Shown: positions 1-14,110 of the stretch, one piece after another
Layout of the letters: each line of letters begins with the position of its first letter
How positions within the stretch are numbered: position 1 is the stretch's first letter
From: Paraspadella gotoi
Lineage: Eukaryota > Chaetognatha
Direction: 5' to 3'
Length of the DNA stretch: 64,000 bases
NCBI GenBank assembly: GCA_051294375.1
Contig: CM119264.1
Location: 4,677,352-4,741,351, forward strand
Position numbers and translations under genes: made by a program
The notes under the pieces: model-generated
What the model was told of the DNA's origin: nothing
The model's input: the letters and a program-made list of their open reading frames with translations, nothing else
The model's database searches: none

Positions 1-264
1 TTAACTACGCGTAAACGAAGCTAACGTGAACTTGATTCAAGGAAATGTTATCTCTCTCTCTCTTCTCTCATTCTCTCATCTCTCTCTTCTCTCTCTCTCA
101 ATCTCTCTCTCCTCTCTCTTCTCATTCTCTCTACTCTCCTCTACAAATCATATCCCCCACTCGTTACATTCTTACCCTTTATTCTCTCTCCCCCTGATTC
201 TACCTCACAACCCCTCCTCCCTCTTTCCCACCTCTCCCCCTCTCTCCTCCCCCTCTCTCATCAG

Positions 265-1119
265 AGCGACGCATCCTCTCCATCATCTGTCGTCGCCGTC
301 GTCGTCTCGTCGTCGCTCCCCGCTCTTCTCATTCACCGCCTGTTGAGACTGGATCTGGTCCATCACTCACCAACAATCTATTACTAAGCGTCACTTACCT
401 CGCGGACGGCGGGGCTTGGGAGACTTCGTCCCTACCAAAGGTGAAGGAATGATGATGGAGATGATGTGTGATGAGTGGTGCATTGATGAAGATGAAGATG
501 ATGAGTGATGATGATGATGATGTGATAGATGATTAGAGATAGGATGTGTACATATGATTGATATTACATGATTTTATAGTCACCGAGTGATGATCGAATG
601 AAATTGATATATGACACATGTGTCAAATGTTCGATGCATTATACAGTGATGATGAAGATTATGGGCGACGACAACGAAGACATCGATGCGAGGATAGATG
701 ATAATTGATAGATTATGATAATCCATGCATGAATACGATGATGTCGTTAATGAAAAAAGTCGACAGATCAATGATAATGAAGTAACGTGATAATGATAAA
801 CCCAAACAACGCCATCTTCCTCTTCTCAGGCTCAACGTGCTACGAACGTCGCTCTATCAATCGTCGTCGCCGTTTTACACTGTCAACGGCCGTCATGCTG
901 ACGATGTTCGTCCTCGCTAATTTCTTCGAGGTCTTCGAGATGGGAGGCGTCGACGACGAGACGACACGGACGAACGGACGAACGGAAGACCGCTTCAAAA
1001 AGTCGCGGCGACGAGCGGGGCGGCGGCTGCTGAGCCCGCCGCGGTCCAATGTGATCGTCCGGAAGATTCGACTCTCAAAGCGAAGATCACGACTTTTATC
1101 TCACGTTCTATGGCCGTGA
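265..1119 (+). pseudogene. Second, frame-broken copy of the K2P pore-2 and C-terminal exons (assembly copy)
   Basis: 265-440 matches the pore-2 exon at 30051-30215. 830-1119 matches the last exon at 30630-30910. Both carry extra or missing single bases, including an in-frame TAA in TATTACTAAGCG, so neither can be translated as printed. This copy nevertheless keeps the A that 30051-30215 lacks just before the filter, which shows that the errors in the two copies are independent. Confidence 0.8.
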
Positions 1120-4100
1120 TTGATAAGGACGCGTTTGATAGAGAGGATGAGACGTGAGGGTGTGATTTGTGTTTTATGATAGGAGTTGGTGCAAGGAGGT
1201 TGTGATAGATATGAAGAATAGGCATGGTTGTGAATAGTAATGATGATAGTGATGGGGGTGCGAAAAGGCATGAAAAACTGCGCCGTCCCGGAGTCTGGAC
1301 CTTTCATCAGTTGACATGATACGGCCTGGAATAAACGTTAAAGCGTTGTCACTGCAACGCCTTATCGTTATCGCAACCTTATTCACAACCTTTGATGAGC
1401 GTCTGATATTTCTTACCCAATCGAACGTTTTAATTTGATTATCGTTTAATATATTAATCGCGCGAGAGAAGTTGAAAGTCTTAAATCACTTTTCAGTGAA
1501 GTCTACTCTAACTTTTCTGTTTTAAAACCCCAGTTTTTTTTTAGATATATAGAAATTTCTCACTGCATTACATTTTATACTTGCTCAAAATACAATGCCT
1601 TAAAACCTTTTATTTTTATGACGCGTCCTTTCGCAGAAACTTTTCAGAGTAGAGCTATGAGCTGTTTTTAGGTTGTGCGCGAGTTCTCGCTGAGCAACTT
1701 CCATAAGTCACTTTTCGGTGGTCTGCTCTAGTTCGGTCTTTATGTCTGGCCTGTCGGTCTGTCCCATAGTCACTGTTAAAATGCTCTATACTTTCATATA
1801 GTTGGCTTGCTCATTTGTTCACTGACAGGAAAAACACCTGAAATCGAAGGGATCTGCTTAGCGCCGCCTTCAGAAACCCTAAAACTATAAAGAAATAAAA
1901 GGCCAAATTTCGATTGCAAGCGGCAAAGAAAGTTTTTCTATGTTTTGTCATTTCTCCCCCTTTCCCCCCTCCCCCCCCTATGGGAAAAATTAAAGTCACC
2001 ATTGGAGAATCCACAGTTCTTGTTTTTTTTTTTTAATAAAGAAAGACATTTTCCTCTCTTCCAATTTTTTCAATTTCCCCCGCCCCCCGGACTTGTTTTT
2101 TGTATCGAAAACGTTTCGACTCTCTATTGGAACCGAACCTCCCATTTCCGCTCCGATCCTCTTTTGTTTTTTCTTTTACCTTTTTCCTTTTCCTCTTCTC
2201 TCTTTATCTCTCTCTTTCCTTTCTCTTACCGGCACCGTCCTTAGTTTTCCTTTTCTTTCTTTCTTATTTCCTTTTCCGCTCTCGATTTTTGGTTTTCCCT
2301 TCATGTCCTTTTCTCGATTCTTTTTTTTAGTACCTTTTATTTTATTATTTTTTTAATGATTTATGAGCGCAGCGCAAAAAGAAAACAAATGGTTTACTCA
2401 TCAGAGATCATTACACCTTTTTTAGTTATTGCAAAGCCAAAATTACTACTTGAGTCCTATAATTATCACTTTTTGCTTTTTTAAAGATTAAATCTTAAAC
2501 AATTTTAACAAACACTATAATTTGTTTCTCTTCTTATTATTTTATTATCTTTTTTCTATCAATCTGTCTATACTTCCAAAATTATATGCTCCGTCAGTTT
2601 TTGTTTCCCTCTTTTCATCCTCACAGGAAAAAGCAAGAGGTTTCGAATCTCCACTCAAAACCGCATAAAGCAACAAAGAAAGCAAAGAAGCTACAAAAAA
2701 GCCATAAAGTGCATCTTTCTTACAAAACGGCGGGAAAAAGGAAGGAAAAGAGCAATAATGTTTCCTGGCGCAAGATCTGTCTTTGGGAGAGTGATTCTGT
2801 CTGAAGCGGAGTATAGAAGCTTGGGTATCAAGACAAGGCGAGCGAATGAACTATGTAGTATTGCTATATAACAATGTGTTCTGAGAGAAAGGTCTATTGT
2901 TATTAGGAAAATAAATCAAATTAAACTACAATCAATTCTATGCATCTCGTTAATAAATATGTTTTATTATAAAATACGTCGACGAAAAAGCGTTAATAAC
3001 TTCCAGACCACAATGGCCCATCTCGCCCAATATTGCCGTTTCGTCTTCCTTTTCTCTACTTGATTCAACCGAGGGGCTGCATTCCCATGTCCTACGTTCA
3101 CATAAACTCCACCGCTGCTCCACTCCTTCTCTCGTCCAACATCACACTTAAGACGTGAGAGAGAGTGAGAGTGCAACGTCAAGTACGACGCATTAGGGAA
3201 TCATTGATAGACTTATTGAAGGTTTGAAAAAGGGTTGTTGTGTACTCTGTAGCTAAAATCGCTAGAAATCACGTTTTCAATTCGTTTACTATATTAGTAC
3301 AATAATCAAAGAATACAGGTGCTGCATTCAACAAAGCTAATAAGAATGGCTGTGAAAGTAACATGACGCGAGCAGTTAATAGTTCGTTGCACACAAAGGT
3401 CCCGAAATGGGCCGATCGGGTTCGTGTAGTCCAGTGTTGCAGTAAGACGCCCCGTCACGCTTTCTCATATGGAATCAGCGGCAGACGAACCCAGTCCTTT
3501 AGTTTTGGGGAGCTACGCGCCTACCCTGCCCCCGCCATAGGTTACTGCTGATCCTCGGCCGAGTAGCGGGGTTAATTGAAAATACTCCCGCCTACTTTGC
3601 ACTTTGTGTATGACAGACGCATACGCACTGCCAAACCCTCCATGTTTAGTGTGTTCTCAGTGTGTTTACCTGTTTACCTATACGCTCCCTTCTTCAACAC
3701 CAATTTGAATATTGAATCGTATAAATACTGTAAACTCAGCGTTATGAACGTTCGCTACACGACTCTTCACTTAACCTAGCTCGCATTTCGCCATAGGTTT
3801 TGGCTGGAACGGGCTTTTTTTTGCTTATGACCTCAGAATTAAGCAGCGAACCCCTTGCACCAGACCGATCAGCAGCAATATCCAGCGCCCATGGACTGCC
3901 AAGATCACGTTTGACAGCAATGGCGGCGACGACGAACGACGACAGAGGACGACGGAGCGACGACGACGACGACGACGACACAGACGAGAACTCCGCGAAG
4001 AAAAAAAGAGCAATAACATGATCACGTTATAATTCGCGAGTGAAACGATCAAACCAAAAGAAGGACGTAATCTAAAACGAGGCGGACGACGACCAGAACG

Positions 4101-7100
4101 ACGACGACGCGGCACAGTGAATTCGGTGATTCTGCTCCACAGCTGGAAACTATTTTTGAGGCTTTTTTGCGGGTTACAATTATTTGAACATTGTGTGTTT
4201 TTATGAACTTTGTCTTTTTCTTTCAAACATAAATCAAGTGAAAAACTTCAAAACTTTCAAATCTCAACTGATTCTAAAGGTGCCCAAAGTTACAAGAGAA
4301 AATACTACGTAAAAGAAAACTAATAGAAAATCATGAAAAATTTCCTATTTGAGGATTATTAATTATTTTTTTTAAGTCTCTTTGTATTTTTTTTTTTTGT
4401 TTTGTTTGTTATAAGTACGATTGGTCTAGTCTGCAACATCGCAAACGTTACTCGATTTGTGCGTGCGTGGGAGTCGAGTGGTAGCTAAATAGATCACATG
4501 GTTTTTTTTTCTCTCCCTAGATTCGTGGATTCGTCGAATGGGATGAAGAGTTATTAAATCGGCGCAGACTCAAGATCGCGTTTGGACTGATGAGAAACAG
4601 AAACACCACTTTTTTTCTCTTTCTTTCATTTTTTTCTCTTCCTTCTTTTTTTATGTTTTTTTTTTCGTTTTATTACTTTTTTTTTGAATTTTCCCCCGCC
4701 TCTAGTGGAAGTAGAAACTCGTTTTTTTCTTCGCTTCTCAACATTTTGGATTATTTTATAGAGGAAAAAACCCAAAATATGGCAGCAAAACGATTTTTAA
4801 AACTCCGAAAAACGCAGGTGGAATGAAACCATTTTTATTCGGATTTATGCAATTTGTGATTAATTTTTTTTGTCACGTTAAACTAAAGTGTGGAATTATT
4901 TTCGAACATGCAAAATGTGCATGATACATGCACAATGACTTTAGATTTTCATCCCAATTATTGTACTCCTGGCGTTTAGGTCATTGACTTTACTAGTAAT
5001 TGACACATTATGGCAGAAGAAAGCGATGTGTCAAGCCTAAGATCTTTTTCGGAGTTTTTAATGTATTTAATGTGATATAATGTGGTTTTTATTTTATATC
5101 GATTTCTTCGTCGTAAAGAATATTGTAATATAAACGTAGTTTTTCGAGGTTTCAAATGAAAAATAAAAGAAGTTTTTTTTTCTCCTTGCAGACGTTTAAT
5201 CTTGTTAATTTACATTATCAGAAATTAAAAAGAATAGCCAAGATTATAACAAAAACTTGATAATAAAACCGAAACCGATATTTAGTCGGCAAACAGCAGG
5301 CCCGCGGCTACAACGAGTACAACGAAAGCGATGGACTAATGGGTTGGTTTTTTAAATCGAAGTTAATAGTGAATAAAGTTCGCCGCATCTGTTTTCACAT
5401 CGGAAATTATTTTTTTTTAGTCGATTGCTTATTAGGCAGATCCCGACTCTAATAATCAGCTTTGGTCTGTCCGTTGCCCCATCATATTCTCGGAACATAC
5501 TTATTATCACTGTCAGGAATTGAATTATGATAAATTAATGCAAAAAAAACTACGTCCGTTCGTCCGTACCGTATCCGTCCATCCCTCTGTCCGTCCATCC
5601 TCCCGTCTGTCGTCACCTTAGCAAAAATACACCATTAACTCGTCGATTGGATGGCATGGATTGGACATGAAATTTGTGTGTGGGTAGGAAGTGTGTGATT
5701 AGCTGAATATGAAAGTATTCGATGGAATCGGCCAAGTGAAAAAAAGTTTAAATGAGAAAAAACAAAAAAATTAATTTCACTATTTTGGAATACCAATTAC
5801 TCATGATGATGGGCGATTACCTGAAATTATATTATGTTGGGTAAGGAAAGTGTGTGATTTGGGCTGGATCAAGTTTCGGATGAAATCGTTTGAGTGGAAA
5901 TGAGTTTAATGGAAAAAACAAAAAACTGTTTCAATAATTGATTAATGCTTATTTTTTTCCTTTTTATATTAAATGGTAAATGCAAGATGTAATTAATTAT
6001 CAGTATTAATCAATTCGTCAATCTAATTTAATCAAGTAAATAATTAATACAGTCAATGCATCACAAATATTTCGGATCAAAAAAATTATCAAATTAATTA
6101 AATTAATTACCGAAATAATGATTCGTTGGCAGAATCCGACATTGCTTTGCTCAACTTGTTAATCTACTTATTTTAATACGTGACTTTTTTTTTAATCTTT
6201 GTAAATGACATGTGATCTAATGAATAATGAGATGATGAGACGCTTCATTCTCTCTTTTTGATCTTTGAAGAGGGAAGATTTTTGTTCTTAAACTTTTAAA
6301 ATTGTTAATCGAACTCAACAATGAATTTCTCATTGTTGAACATTACAAATATTTAATGATAAATTTTTTTTAAACTCAAATTGTCGGTTTTCGAACTTAC
6401 GATTACGACTGTACCTTCGAATCTGTCAAAAATTTTTTTCGATACTTATCTCAATAAATTTTCCGTCAAAATGTCCTTTATGTCTCGATCGTTGCGGCCG
6501 TATTTTTATGAGGCGGGAAGAAAATGGAAGTTATAAAAAACAAGCGCTTCAGAAACATTATTAATATAAAGAATATACTTAATGAAACATATTCCGTGCT
6601 ATTTAATGTTTCAATGGTAAGTTAGGAAATAAATAGGGTAAAATGTGATCTTTCCGAACCAAATTCAAGAAATATAGTAAAAAACAACCTAGGCGATTTC
6701 GACTGGATGATAAATCAAGAACATGGGCGGAATATGGAAAAAAGAACGTGTCATTGTTTTACCTCTAAACTTTTAAATTTAAAATTTTTTTCTGTTCGAA
6801 TGCCTCTGGAAATTGTTATTTCCGATGACGTCCTTTTAACTTTTTATTTATATCTTATTCATGAAACAGGAGAGTTGTTTCAGCGTGTTGGAGCTTCAGC
6901 GGATTCTTCTTACCCCTCTGTTTAAGTACACGTTTTCTTATCAATATTTACTACGAAATAAAAACGACAAGTACTTTGTCTCGCGACATCTTTTAAGATG
7001 AAAACGATGCAAAAAATTCGCTAACTCCGAATATTATCGTTTTTTAAAATTAGTTTTTCAAAAACAAGCGAATCTAAAAAACTTGAAAAAGAATCATTTT

Positions 7101-7867
7101 GCGGCTTTGATTTCCCAAAAAGTTTCCAAACTTGCAGGAGAAGAGTCAATCAGGACGGTTTTCTTTTTAATCTTTCTTTTTCACTGTGAAAAATTAATTT
7201 ATCTCGTGACACTGAAAAAAGATTCAGAAAAAATCTGCAGATAAAAATGGCAGAATTTCTCCAATGAAAGAAATCGTGAAAAAGGAAGAACTAAGTCGGA
7301 TCCTACTGGCCGGGTCAGTTCCAGGTTGTGATAATAGATGTTATTCGTGATCCCAATATTTTATGATACAAATAAATTTTCTCATTTAGCAAGTAGAATT
7401 TATTTTACGTATATCGCGTTTTCTGCTAGTTTGACTAAAAAATATTATATCTTATGTAATGTGGATTAAAGACCGCAAAAATTATTCTAACGCTGCAAAC
7501 GAATTCCGCACTTTTGGTAGATAAAATCTTTTACTATTTTCAAAACGACAAATATTTTTATATATTCTGGAGATTTTACAGTTTTGACTATTTTAATAGT
7601 TGCAATATATGTGGCATTTTGGCATTTTTATGGGTGAAAAACTCTTGATACAAATTTTTTTTTTTTTTTTACATTTTTTTAATATTTTTTGGCCATAAAA
7701 TGAATGTGGCTCGACAGTTTTTTTCAATTAGAAATTTCGCAAGTTACAATTTCCTTAATAAACTACTAAATCATTACATGATCTTTATTCCGCCAGAAGA
7801 TAATCGTGTGAGATTCCTCATATATTACAGGGTGCAAACCTAAGAAGTTTTCGGCTCCGAACTTCCA

Positions 7868-8019
7868 ATTGGTCGGACACACTGTATTACATCCCCGTAA
7901 TGGCGAGATTGTCGGACGCTTCCTCCAAAGATCTGGTCTTCCTGTGGAAGGTGAACGCCAATTCATCTCTCTCTCTCTCCACTCATCCTCCTGCCTAGTC
8001 TCGTCCTCGTCTCTTCTCT

Positions 8020-8060
<41 letters not shown>

Positions 8061-8191
8061 CCTCTCTCTCTCTCTCATTTCCCTCTCCCCATCTTATTCC
8101 TTTCCCAAATCACTGCTCTCCTCTCTCTCTCTCTCTCTCTCATTTCCCATCCTCCCATCTCATTCCTTTCCCAATCACACAGCCTCGCCTC

Positions 8192-8245
<54 letters not shown>

Positions 8246-8390
8246 GTCATTTCCCATCTCGTTCATTTCCCCAAATCTCAGCGAATCGACGAAGCGACGA
8301 CGACGAAGATGACGATGCGACATAAACGGCCAAAAGTGACGCCCGCCGTCAAACGATGCAAACTCTCGACTGACAATCCTTCTTTAACTG
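7868..8390 (+). pseudogene. Second, frame-broken copy of the first two PDE4 exons (assembly copy)
   Basis: 7868-7950 matches the PDE4 start exon 37297-37378, but its ATG is broken by extra bases (ATTGGTCGG in place of ATGTCGG). 8282-8390 matches the UCR1 exon 37666-37774, with indels that destroy the SRRQSFLY frame. The segment stops at a 25-N gap about 30 bp later. It is best read as the end of the misplaced copy of 29810-37800. Confidence 0.8.
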
Positions 8391-8420
8391 GTGAGCTTCG
8401 GTGTTGATGTTTGGAATTTT

Positions 8421-8445
8421 TNNNNNNNNNNNNNNNNNNNNNNNN
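8421..8445. other. 25-N assembly gap
   Basis: Exactly 25 N between the end of the copied PDE4 5' exons and unrelated sequence. Together with the second 25-N gap it marks automated gap processing. The join across it should not be trusted, because in the second copy the PDE4 gene continues normally beyond this point. Confidence 0.99.
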
Positions 8446-9160
8446 NAAAGTCCCTCTGAATCTCAATTAGGGTCCCTTAAAGACTTAGATCTTACCCCCT
8501 TTCTCTCTTTAACAAGGCTTTTCCATTTTCACCTCCTTACTCCTTTTAGAGTCAATCTATTAATCCGTTCGTTTCCCTTCATCATACATTCCATTCATCA
8601 TATATAACAGCAATCGATCTCGTCTATCTATCCCGTTATATGGAAATTATGAATCCATCTTGTGACTTCGTTCCATTTATTATTAATTTAGTTATACATC
8701 GATCATCGGTCTGTTTTCGTGTATTCTTTTTAACAAATATTTAATTCATCATTCCCATCTGCTGCCGTTCATCCATTTTTATCCGTTTATCATTCATCTA
8801 TCTGTCCGTCTATCATTCCATTCCGTCAAAACAATCCGTCAACTCTATTCCATTTTTCGCGTACATCAAATCCATCCCTTTCATTCTCTCTCTCCTTTTT
8901 ATTCCTTTCAAACTCACCCACCCCCCCTAAATACCCCCTAATTACTCCCCCCTTCTATTCCCAATCAGAGCGAAAAAAAAAACGATGTTCGTTTCAACCT
9001 TCGACAACCGAGCGACCGACGACGACTGATGGCACGACGTTGGGCAACGGCGACGACGGCTGCGGGCTCCGGCGGCGGCGGGCTGGCGGCGATCTCCGGC
9101 GTGGAAAAGGCGTGGATGGATAAGAACACGGCGCTAACTTTCTGCAGGCATCCTTTACGC
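8446..9160. other. Non-genic stretch after the gap
   Basis: TC-rich sequence, then a GC-rich piece (9000-9155) rich in CGACGACG and GGCGGCGG with a donor-like GTGAGG at 9180. I cannot assign a product; the open frames in both directions are low complexity. Confidence 0.4.
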
Positions 9161-10254
9161 TCGATCTCACCCTGTTATCTGGTGAGGGAAGAGAGGGAGG
9201 GGAAAAAGGGAGAGGAATGGGGAGAGGCGAGGGACGGGCAATTGGTAGGAGCAAGTGGTTCAAAGTGCGCGAAGGTCGAAAGGTTCGGAGTCTCGTCTTT
9301 TGTGTTTTTTTTCTTTTTTTTTTTTTTTTTGCCGTCGATTGATGAGGGTTAAAAGCCGGAAGGTGGAGGGGCCGGGGTTAGATGAGGCTGAAGAGAAGAA
9401 AAGAGAAAACACTTTTGTGATTCCTTGTCTCGTTTTTCAACGGAATCGCTCTCTCTCTCTTCTCTCTCTCTCTCATCTCTCTCTCCTTCCTTGATTTCCC
9501 ACGTTCTCCGGCCTCCCGCCGAGCACATTCGGCTCTCTTACTCTGATCCCAACTTCACTCACTCTCCCTCACTCTCCCCTCATTCTACCTTTTCTCGAAA
9601 CCTTACCAAGTTTTCCACCATTTCTCTCAACCGAAGACAAGAGGATCATCGAAAATTAAAAAAAATTAAAGAAACAAAAACACAACGAAAACTATTTTCG
9701 TTTTCCCAAAAGCAAAAACAAACGAGGCATAGGAAAAACAAGTTCGGACACGTAGAGTCGGACGTACAGACCCAGGGGTTCCATACTTTTTGCCCCACTA
9801 TCCGTGAGCACTGAAAATTTAACAACTTAACAATTAAGAATCATTTTAAAATAATGGCGAATATGATTTCCTCCAGTTTGCCATTTCTCTTCCTGCGGGA
9901 TTCTCGGTATTAACGGCTCATTCGCTATGTTCGCATACTTACGGAGTCGGGCATTGCCGCCAAAGTCACCCCGGCCTATAAACAATTACTCGTTAGCTCT
10001 ATTGAGTTAAAGGACAACTCCCTCATGACCATTTAGATAAAAGGAAACGATTCCCCACACTACTCTTCCCCGCCGCCGAGGACGCGCCCGTAAACCACCA
10101 TCGAAAACCCCCCCAAGCCAGGATTCCAAGCCCAGGACACCTGTTATTTGCTGCCGAGGGGTACACATGATTACGGTAGTAGTTTAGCGCCTTTAAAATC
10201 CACACTGTCGCCCAAAACGCCTTCTCTAAAATTTCAATTTTTCTTTCTTCCTTA

Positions 10255-10905
10255 TTGCACTTTTTCTGTCTCTCTGTTCTCTCCCCTTCTCTGTCTCTCT
10301 GTTCTCCGTCCCCCTTTCTCTTCTCTCTGTTCTCCTTTCCCCTTTTCTCTGGTTTCTCTGTTCTCTTCCCCCTTTATCTGTCTCTCGTTTCTCCTTCCCC
10401 TTTCTCTGTCTTCTGTTCTTCCTTCCTCTTTTCTCTGTCTCTCTGTTCTCCTTCCCCTTTTCTCTGTCTCTCTGTTCTCCTTCCTTCTTTCTCTGTCTCT
10501 CTGTTCTCCTTTCCTGCTTTTCTCTTGTCTCTCTGTTCTCCTTTCCCCTTTCTCTTAGTTTCTCTGTTCTCCCCCTTTTCTCTGTCTCTCTGCTCCTTCC
10601 CCTATTCTCTGTCTCTGTTCTTCCTTTCCTGCTTTCTCTTGTCTCTCTGTCTCCTTCCCCTTCTCTGTCTCTCTGTTCCTTCCTTCCCCCTTTTCTCTGT
10701 TTCTCTGATTCCCTTCCCCTTTTCTTCTGTTTCTCTGTTTCTCCTCTCCCCTTTTTCTCTGTCTCTCTGTTCTTCTCCCCGTTTCCTCTGTTCTCTGTTC
10801 TTCCTTCCCCTTTTCTCTGTTTTTCTGTTCTCCCTCTCCCCTTTTCTCTCTCTGTTCTCCGTTCCCCTTTTTCCTGTCTCTCTGTTCTCTCTTCCCTCGT
10901 TTCCT
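10255..10905. repeat. Pyrimidine minisatellite, unit about 27-31 bp
   Basis: Roughly twenty-plus imperfect copies of TCTCTGTTCTCCTTCCCC followed by TTTTCTCTG. Open frames through it (Ser-Leu-Phe rich) are repeat artefacts. It ends just before a possible unassigned exon near 10964. Confidence 0.9.
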
Positions 10906-10963
10906 TAATGTCTTCTACCTCTCAAACCATTTCCCTCCCCCGCCCCCGCCCCCCTTGACGCAG

Positions 10964-11215
10964 GTATCCTCCTCAAACTTCTTTCATGTACGCCGAGGAT
11001 CCGGTCGCCCACTCGGAGACCGAGTCCCACAATCCCTTACTCGGCAACGTCGTTCTCCATGAATGTAGGACAAGTGATCCGGCCAATCTCTACTCGGCGC
11101 TCAGGTCTTCATGTGGATCTTTGCGGATCGCTGCTCAGGGATGGTGCGATTGGGGGGAAATTCGTCTGGCATCAGTTGGCTGTTTCGTGAGGTGGCGGAC
11201 AAGCGATTAATTAAT
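10964..11215 (+). CDS. Candidate exon of an unidentified gene upstream of K2P
   Basis: After an acceptor-like GACGCAG there is an open frame with TSFMYAEDPVAHSETESHNP and LLGNVVLHECRTSDPANL. I do not recognise the protein. Indels in this noisy contig make the frame uncertain, and there is no second copy to correct it. Confidence 0.25.
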
Positions 11216-11751
11216 CAACGATCTATCCAATTTATATTCAATCAACGATAATTTGTCAGTTAATTAATTCTTTTCAAACAACCAATATATCATTATCCAT
11301 TGGGCAATCTCTATATTGGTTAACTAAAAAAAAACATTTTAAAAAAAATAAAGGTCAAACAAGGTAAATCTATCTATAACAAAATAAACCAATTTAAAAA
11401 CTTAGTCAATACGGACTCAATCTTCATTTGACAGCTTTAGGCAAAACAATCAAGCGAGCAACCCAAACAATCAATCCGCCACTCCCCTTTCTTAATCCCC
11501 AGAGCACCGCCTCCGGCTGCACATGGCTTCGGGAAGATCGGGTTCCTGGATGGTGATGTATTCTCAACAATCTGATGATCTTCATAACTTCCCTTCTGTA
11601 AAACCTTTGCCTTCAGATGGAAACGGGAAGTGACTTGAGCGATTAACTTCATCAAAGTTACGATATGGGTGAGTCTCGATGTTAAAGTGGAGAGAGAGAG
11701 AGAGAGAGAGAGGAGACGTGAGAGAGGAGAGAGTGAGAGAGAGAGAGAGAG

Positions 11752-11788
<37 letters not shown>

Positions 11789-12164
11789 TAAAGGGATGAT
11801 GAAGAGATAGAGACACGTCATTAAGTAATTTTCTAATTATAATCGATCCAAACTTGTCCAAATGATATTTTAATTGTATTCTCTAATATGATCAGTCGTA
11901 ATATACCCAACAAAAAGACCACGAAGGTATCTCTATCTTATGTCTTAAAAACATACGAAGAACGTAAATATGCTATGATTTTCCTCCGTTTTCTTTCTTT
12001 CCCTGTCAACTCGAGAGGATTTTTTTAATTCCCTTTGTCTCTTGTCATTTTCTTTATCATCTCAACGATTTCTTTGTCTCTCTCTCTCAGTCTTGCACTT
12101 TTAGCTCCCCCCCACTTCCTCCACCTCCCCCCACCACACCCCGGTTGAACCCCCTCGCCAGGCA

Positions 12165-12351
12165 TCTTTGAACTTCCAACCTTCCTCAAGATGGCCGCCT
12201 GCGGAACTGGGTGGGGACTTCTTCACGGCCTGGATGGTCTCGGACATTGATGCTGCAAGAGCGCCTACCTTCTACCCCAGTGCGTACCCACCGAGAAAGT
12301 ATTTGGCGAAATCATCCCAGGGTGCGAATCACCCTCTTTTGGAGTTTCGGT
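12165..12351 (+). CDS. Candidate exon of an unidentified gene upstream of K2P
   Basis: It is bounded by an acceptor-like CGCCAG and a donor GTGAGG after 12351. The frame contains LGGDFFTAWMVSDIDAARAP and TFYPSAYPPRKYLAK, which looks protein-like. The family is unknown. It lies just outside the duplicated block, so the frame cannot be checked against a second copy. Confidence 0.3.
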
Positions 12352-13377
12352 GAGGAATGGAAAAGGGTGCACCCGGGTGGTGGGTAATTCGGGTTGGTTG
12401 AAAAACTTTGAAGGAAAGTGAAAACAATGTGAAAAATAGATAAAGAAGAAAACAGCTTTAATTTTTTAAATAAAAGTTTGGATATCAGGAATAGATATAT
12501 GTATGATTGTATGTATTCATTGTGGCAATTTTCCTTAAAAAACCAAGTACTGATTGTTTATGTCCAACATCTATTGTAAACAATGTATTTACTTTGTCGT
12601 AATTCTTTCCGTCGCCGATCATCTCCACCCCATCTCGATGCCCCCATTCAATCCCCATCTTCCACCCCCATTCCACCCCCATCTCTACCCCCATCTCCAC
12701 CCCGTCCACCCCCAGCCCTTGACAACTCCGGTCCTTTTGTACCATCGCAATCGCCACAGACGGATCCATGGGATAATGGATTCCAGGGACGTGGCCACAA
12801 CGACGTTGGCGGTCGAGCCATGTCTCGGCTCCTTCATCCTCGGTGCATCGACCTTCTTCGGTCGTCATGCAGGAGGCTGGGGACTTTCCAAGGTGAGAAC
12901 CGGGGACGGCTCAAGGACTGGACCGTAGAGAGAGAGGGACTGGTGGGTCCAGGTAGGACGGGGAAGGACTGGGACTATGCAAAGGAAAGAGAGAAAGAAA
13001 GAAAGACTTAGACTTCATCTGGTGATTGACCGTTTAACGATGGAATATAAGACCTTACAGATGGGAGGACTTGACTTTGGACTTTTCCAAAGAGTAGGGT
13101 AAACTTTCTCTACTTCCCAAACCAGAGCAAGTGCGTGCTAAAAGTGTTAAAGCAGTTGGGAAATCTCACCTCTAATGAAGTGGAAAGTTTAATGATTGAA
13201 AACAAGCTCTTTAAAATACACTAATATGTGAAATAGTTTTATCTTAAGTTAAAATAAACTGGTAATTCTCACTTTTTTCTTTTTTCTTTCCCCGTCCTCT
13301 CTCTTTCCTTTCCCTTCCTTCCTCCCAACTCTTATTTCTTGGACAACTTCCCTTTGCCTGCCTTGACCCCCCTCCCA

Positions 13378-14110
13378 GATTCCAAAACGAAAATCTCGAC
13401 ATCAAAACGTCCCCGGCGCTGCAAGCACGGGCCCTACTTCAGTTTCAACATCCTGCCCGCGTCCGCAACTGGCGCGTTCCACATCACCCGGCAAATGTTC
13501 AAACTAGGAAAATCCTCACCTTCGTCATGATGTTGGACCTTCAACATGTGAAGAACCAAACTTTTCTACTACCGTGGTGGTACGGCCAGTACAGCGCAAC
13601 CGACCTCCGCAGGATCTGACCGTCCCAAGGTCCGAGAGCTGCTCCGGCGCTGGCAACGCCGTCAAAACGGCAGCGACGACTTCACCGATCTCTTGGCGGC
13701 GCTGGTGGCGCGACTACAAGCGGCTCCTCCTCGAAGCGGCGTGTGGCGCGAGGAGAAGCGCCCTCGGTGCGAATTCACGCTCGTGTACGCGATTGGACGG
13801 CTGGAACGCTGACTGGTGCGAAGTCCGCAGCGTCGTAACGTTCACGGTCGCGGATTTGCATCCTTGCGTCTGCGAAGACCACTCGTTGCGAGTCTGGCGA
13901 GCATCGCGGAGATTTCGCCGCCTTTGTTGGGGCAATCAAATCTTTTGGCCCTCGTGCCCCGGTCAGTCGTCGGCGTCATCGTCTTCGGTTTTCTCGTCGC
14001 CCAAATTCGGGTCCGGAACGAAGTGGTATTCACTCCAAAAGGGTCAAGTTCGAGGGTCCAATCATCGAGAGCGATTCGGGTCGAAGCAGACCGGCGTCTC
14101 ATTTTTTAAG
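13378..14110 (+). CDS. Candidate GC-rich exon(s) of an unidentified gene; frame broken in both copies
   Basis: Preceded by a pyrimidine tract and CCCAG. Both copies (this and 21187-21920) carry protein-like words such as ATGAFHITRQMFKLG and VREEKRPRCEFTLVY, but in different frames, and each copy has stops. GC content is far above the flanks, which suits a coding exon. No family is recognised. A short upstream piece, 12770-12897 ending in a GTGAGAACC donor, may belong with it. Confidence 0.3.

Larger units (their letters stand above)
1..8420. repeat. Large noisy direct copy of about 29810-37800
   Basis: The segment is collinear with the later block over its whole length. Anchors: 26 to 29831, 265 to 30051, 830 to 30630, 2000 to 31735, 4560 to 34100, 6707 to 36178, 7868 to 37297 and 8282 to 37666. 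Differences are mostly one- or two-base insertions and deletions spread evenly over coding and noncoding sequence. That is the pattern of uncorrected long reads, not of an aged duplication. 1120-7867 holds no gene I can support; it is intergenic or intronic sequence matching 30911-37296. Confidence 0.88.

Noticed and set aside
3800-4226. Arg- and Asp-rich frames on both strands
   Set aside because: Driven by the (GAC)n microsatellite and present only because of indels; the better copy at 33339-33605 reads the same repeat.
9425-9814. 129-codon frame on the + strand
   Set aside because: Starts in a (CT)n tract and continues in AT-rich sequence with no protein-like features.
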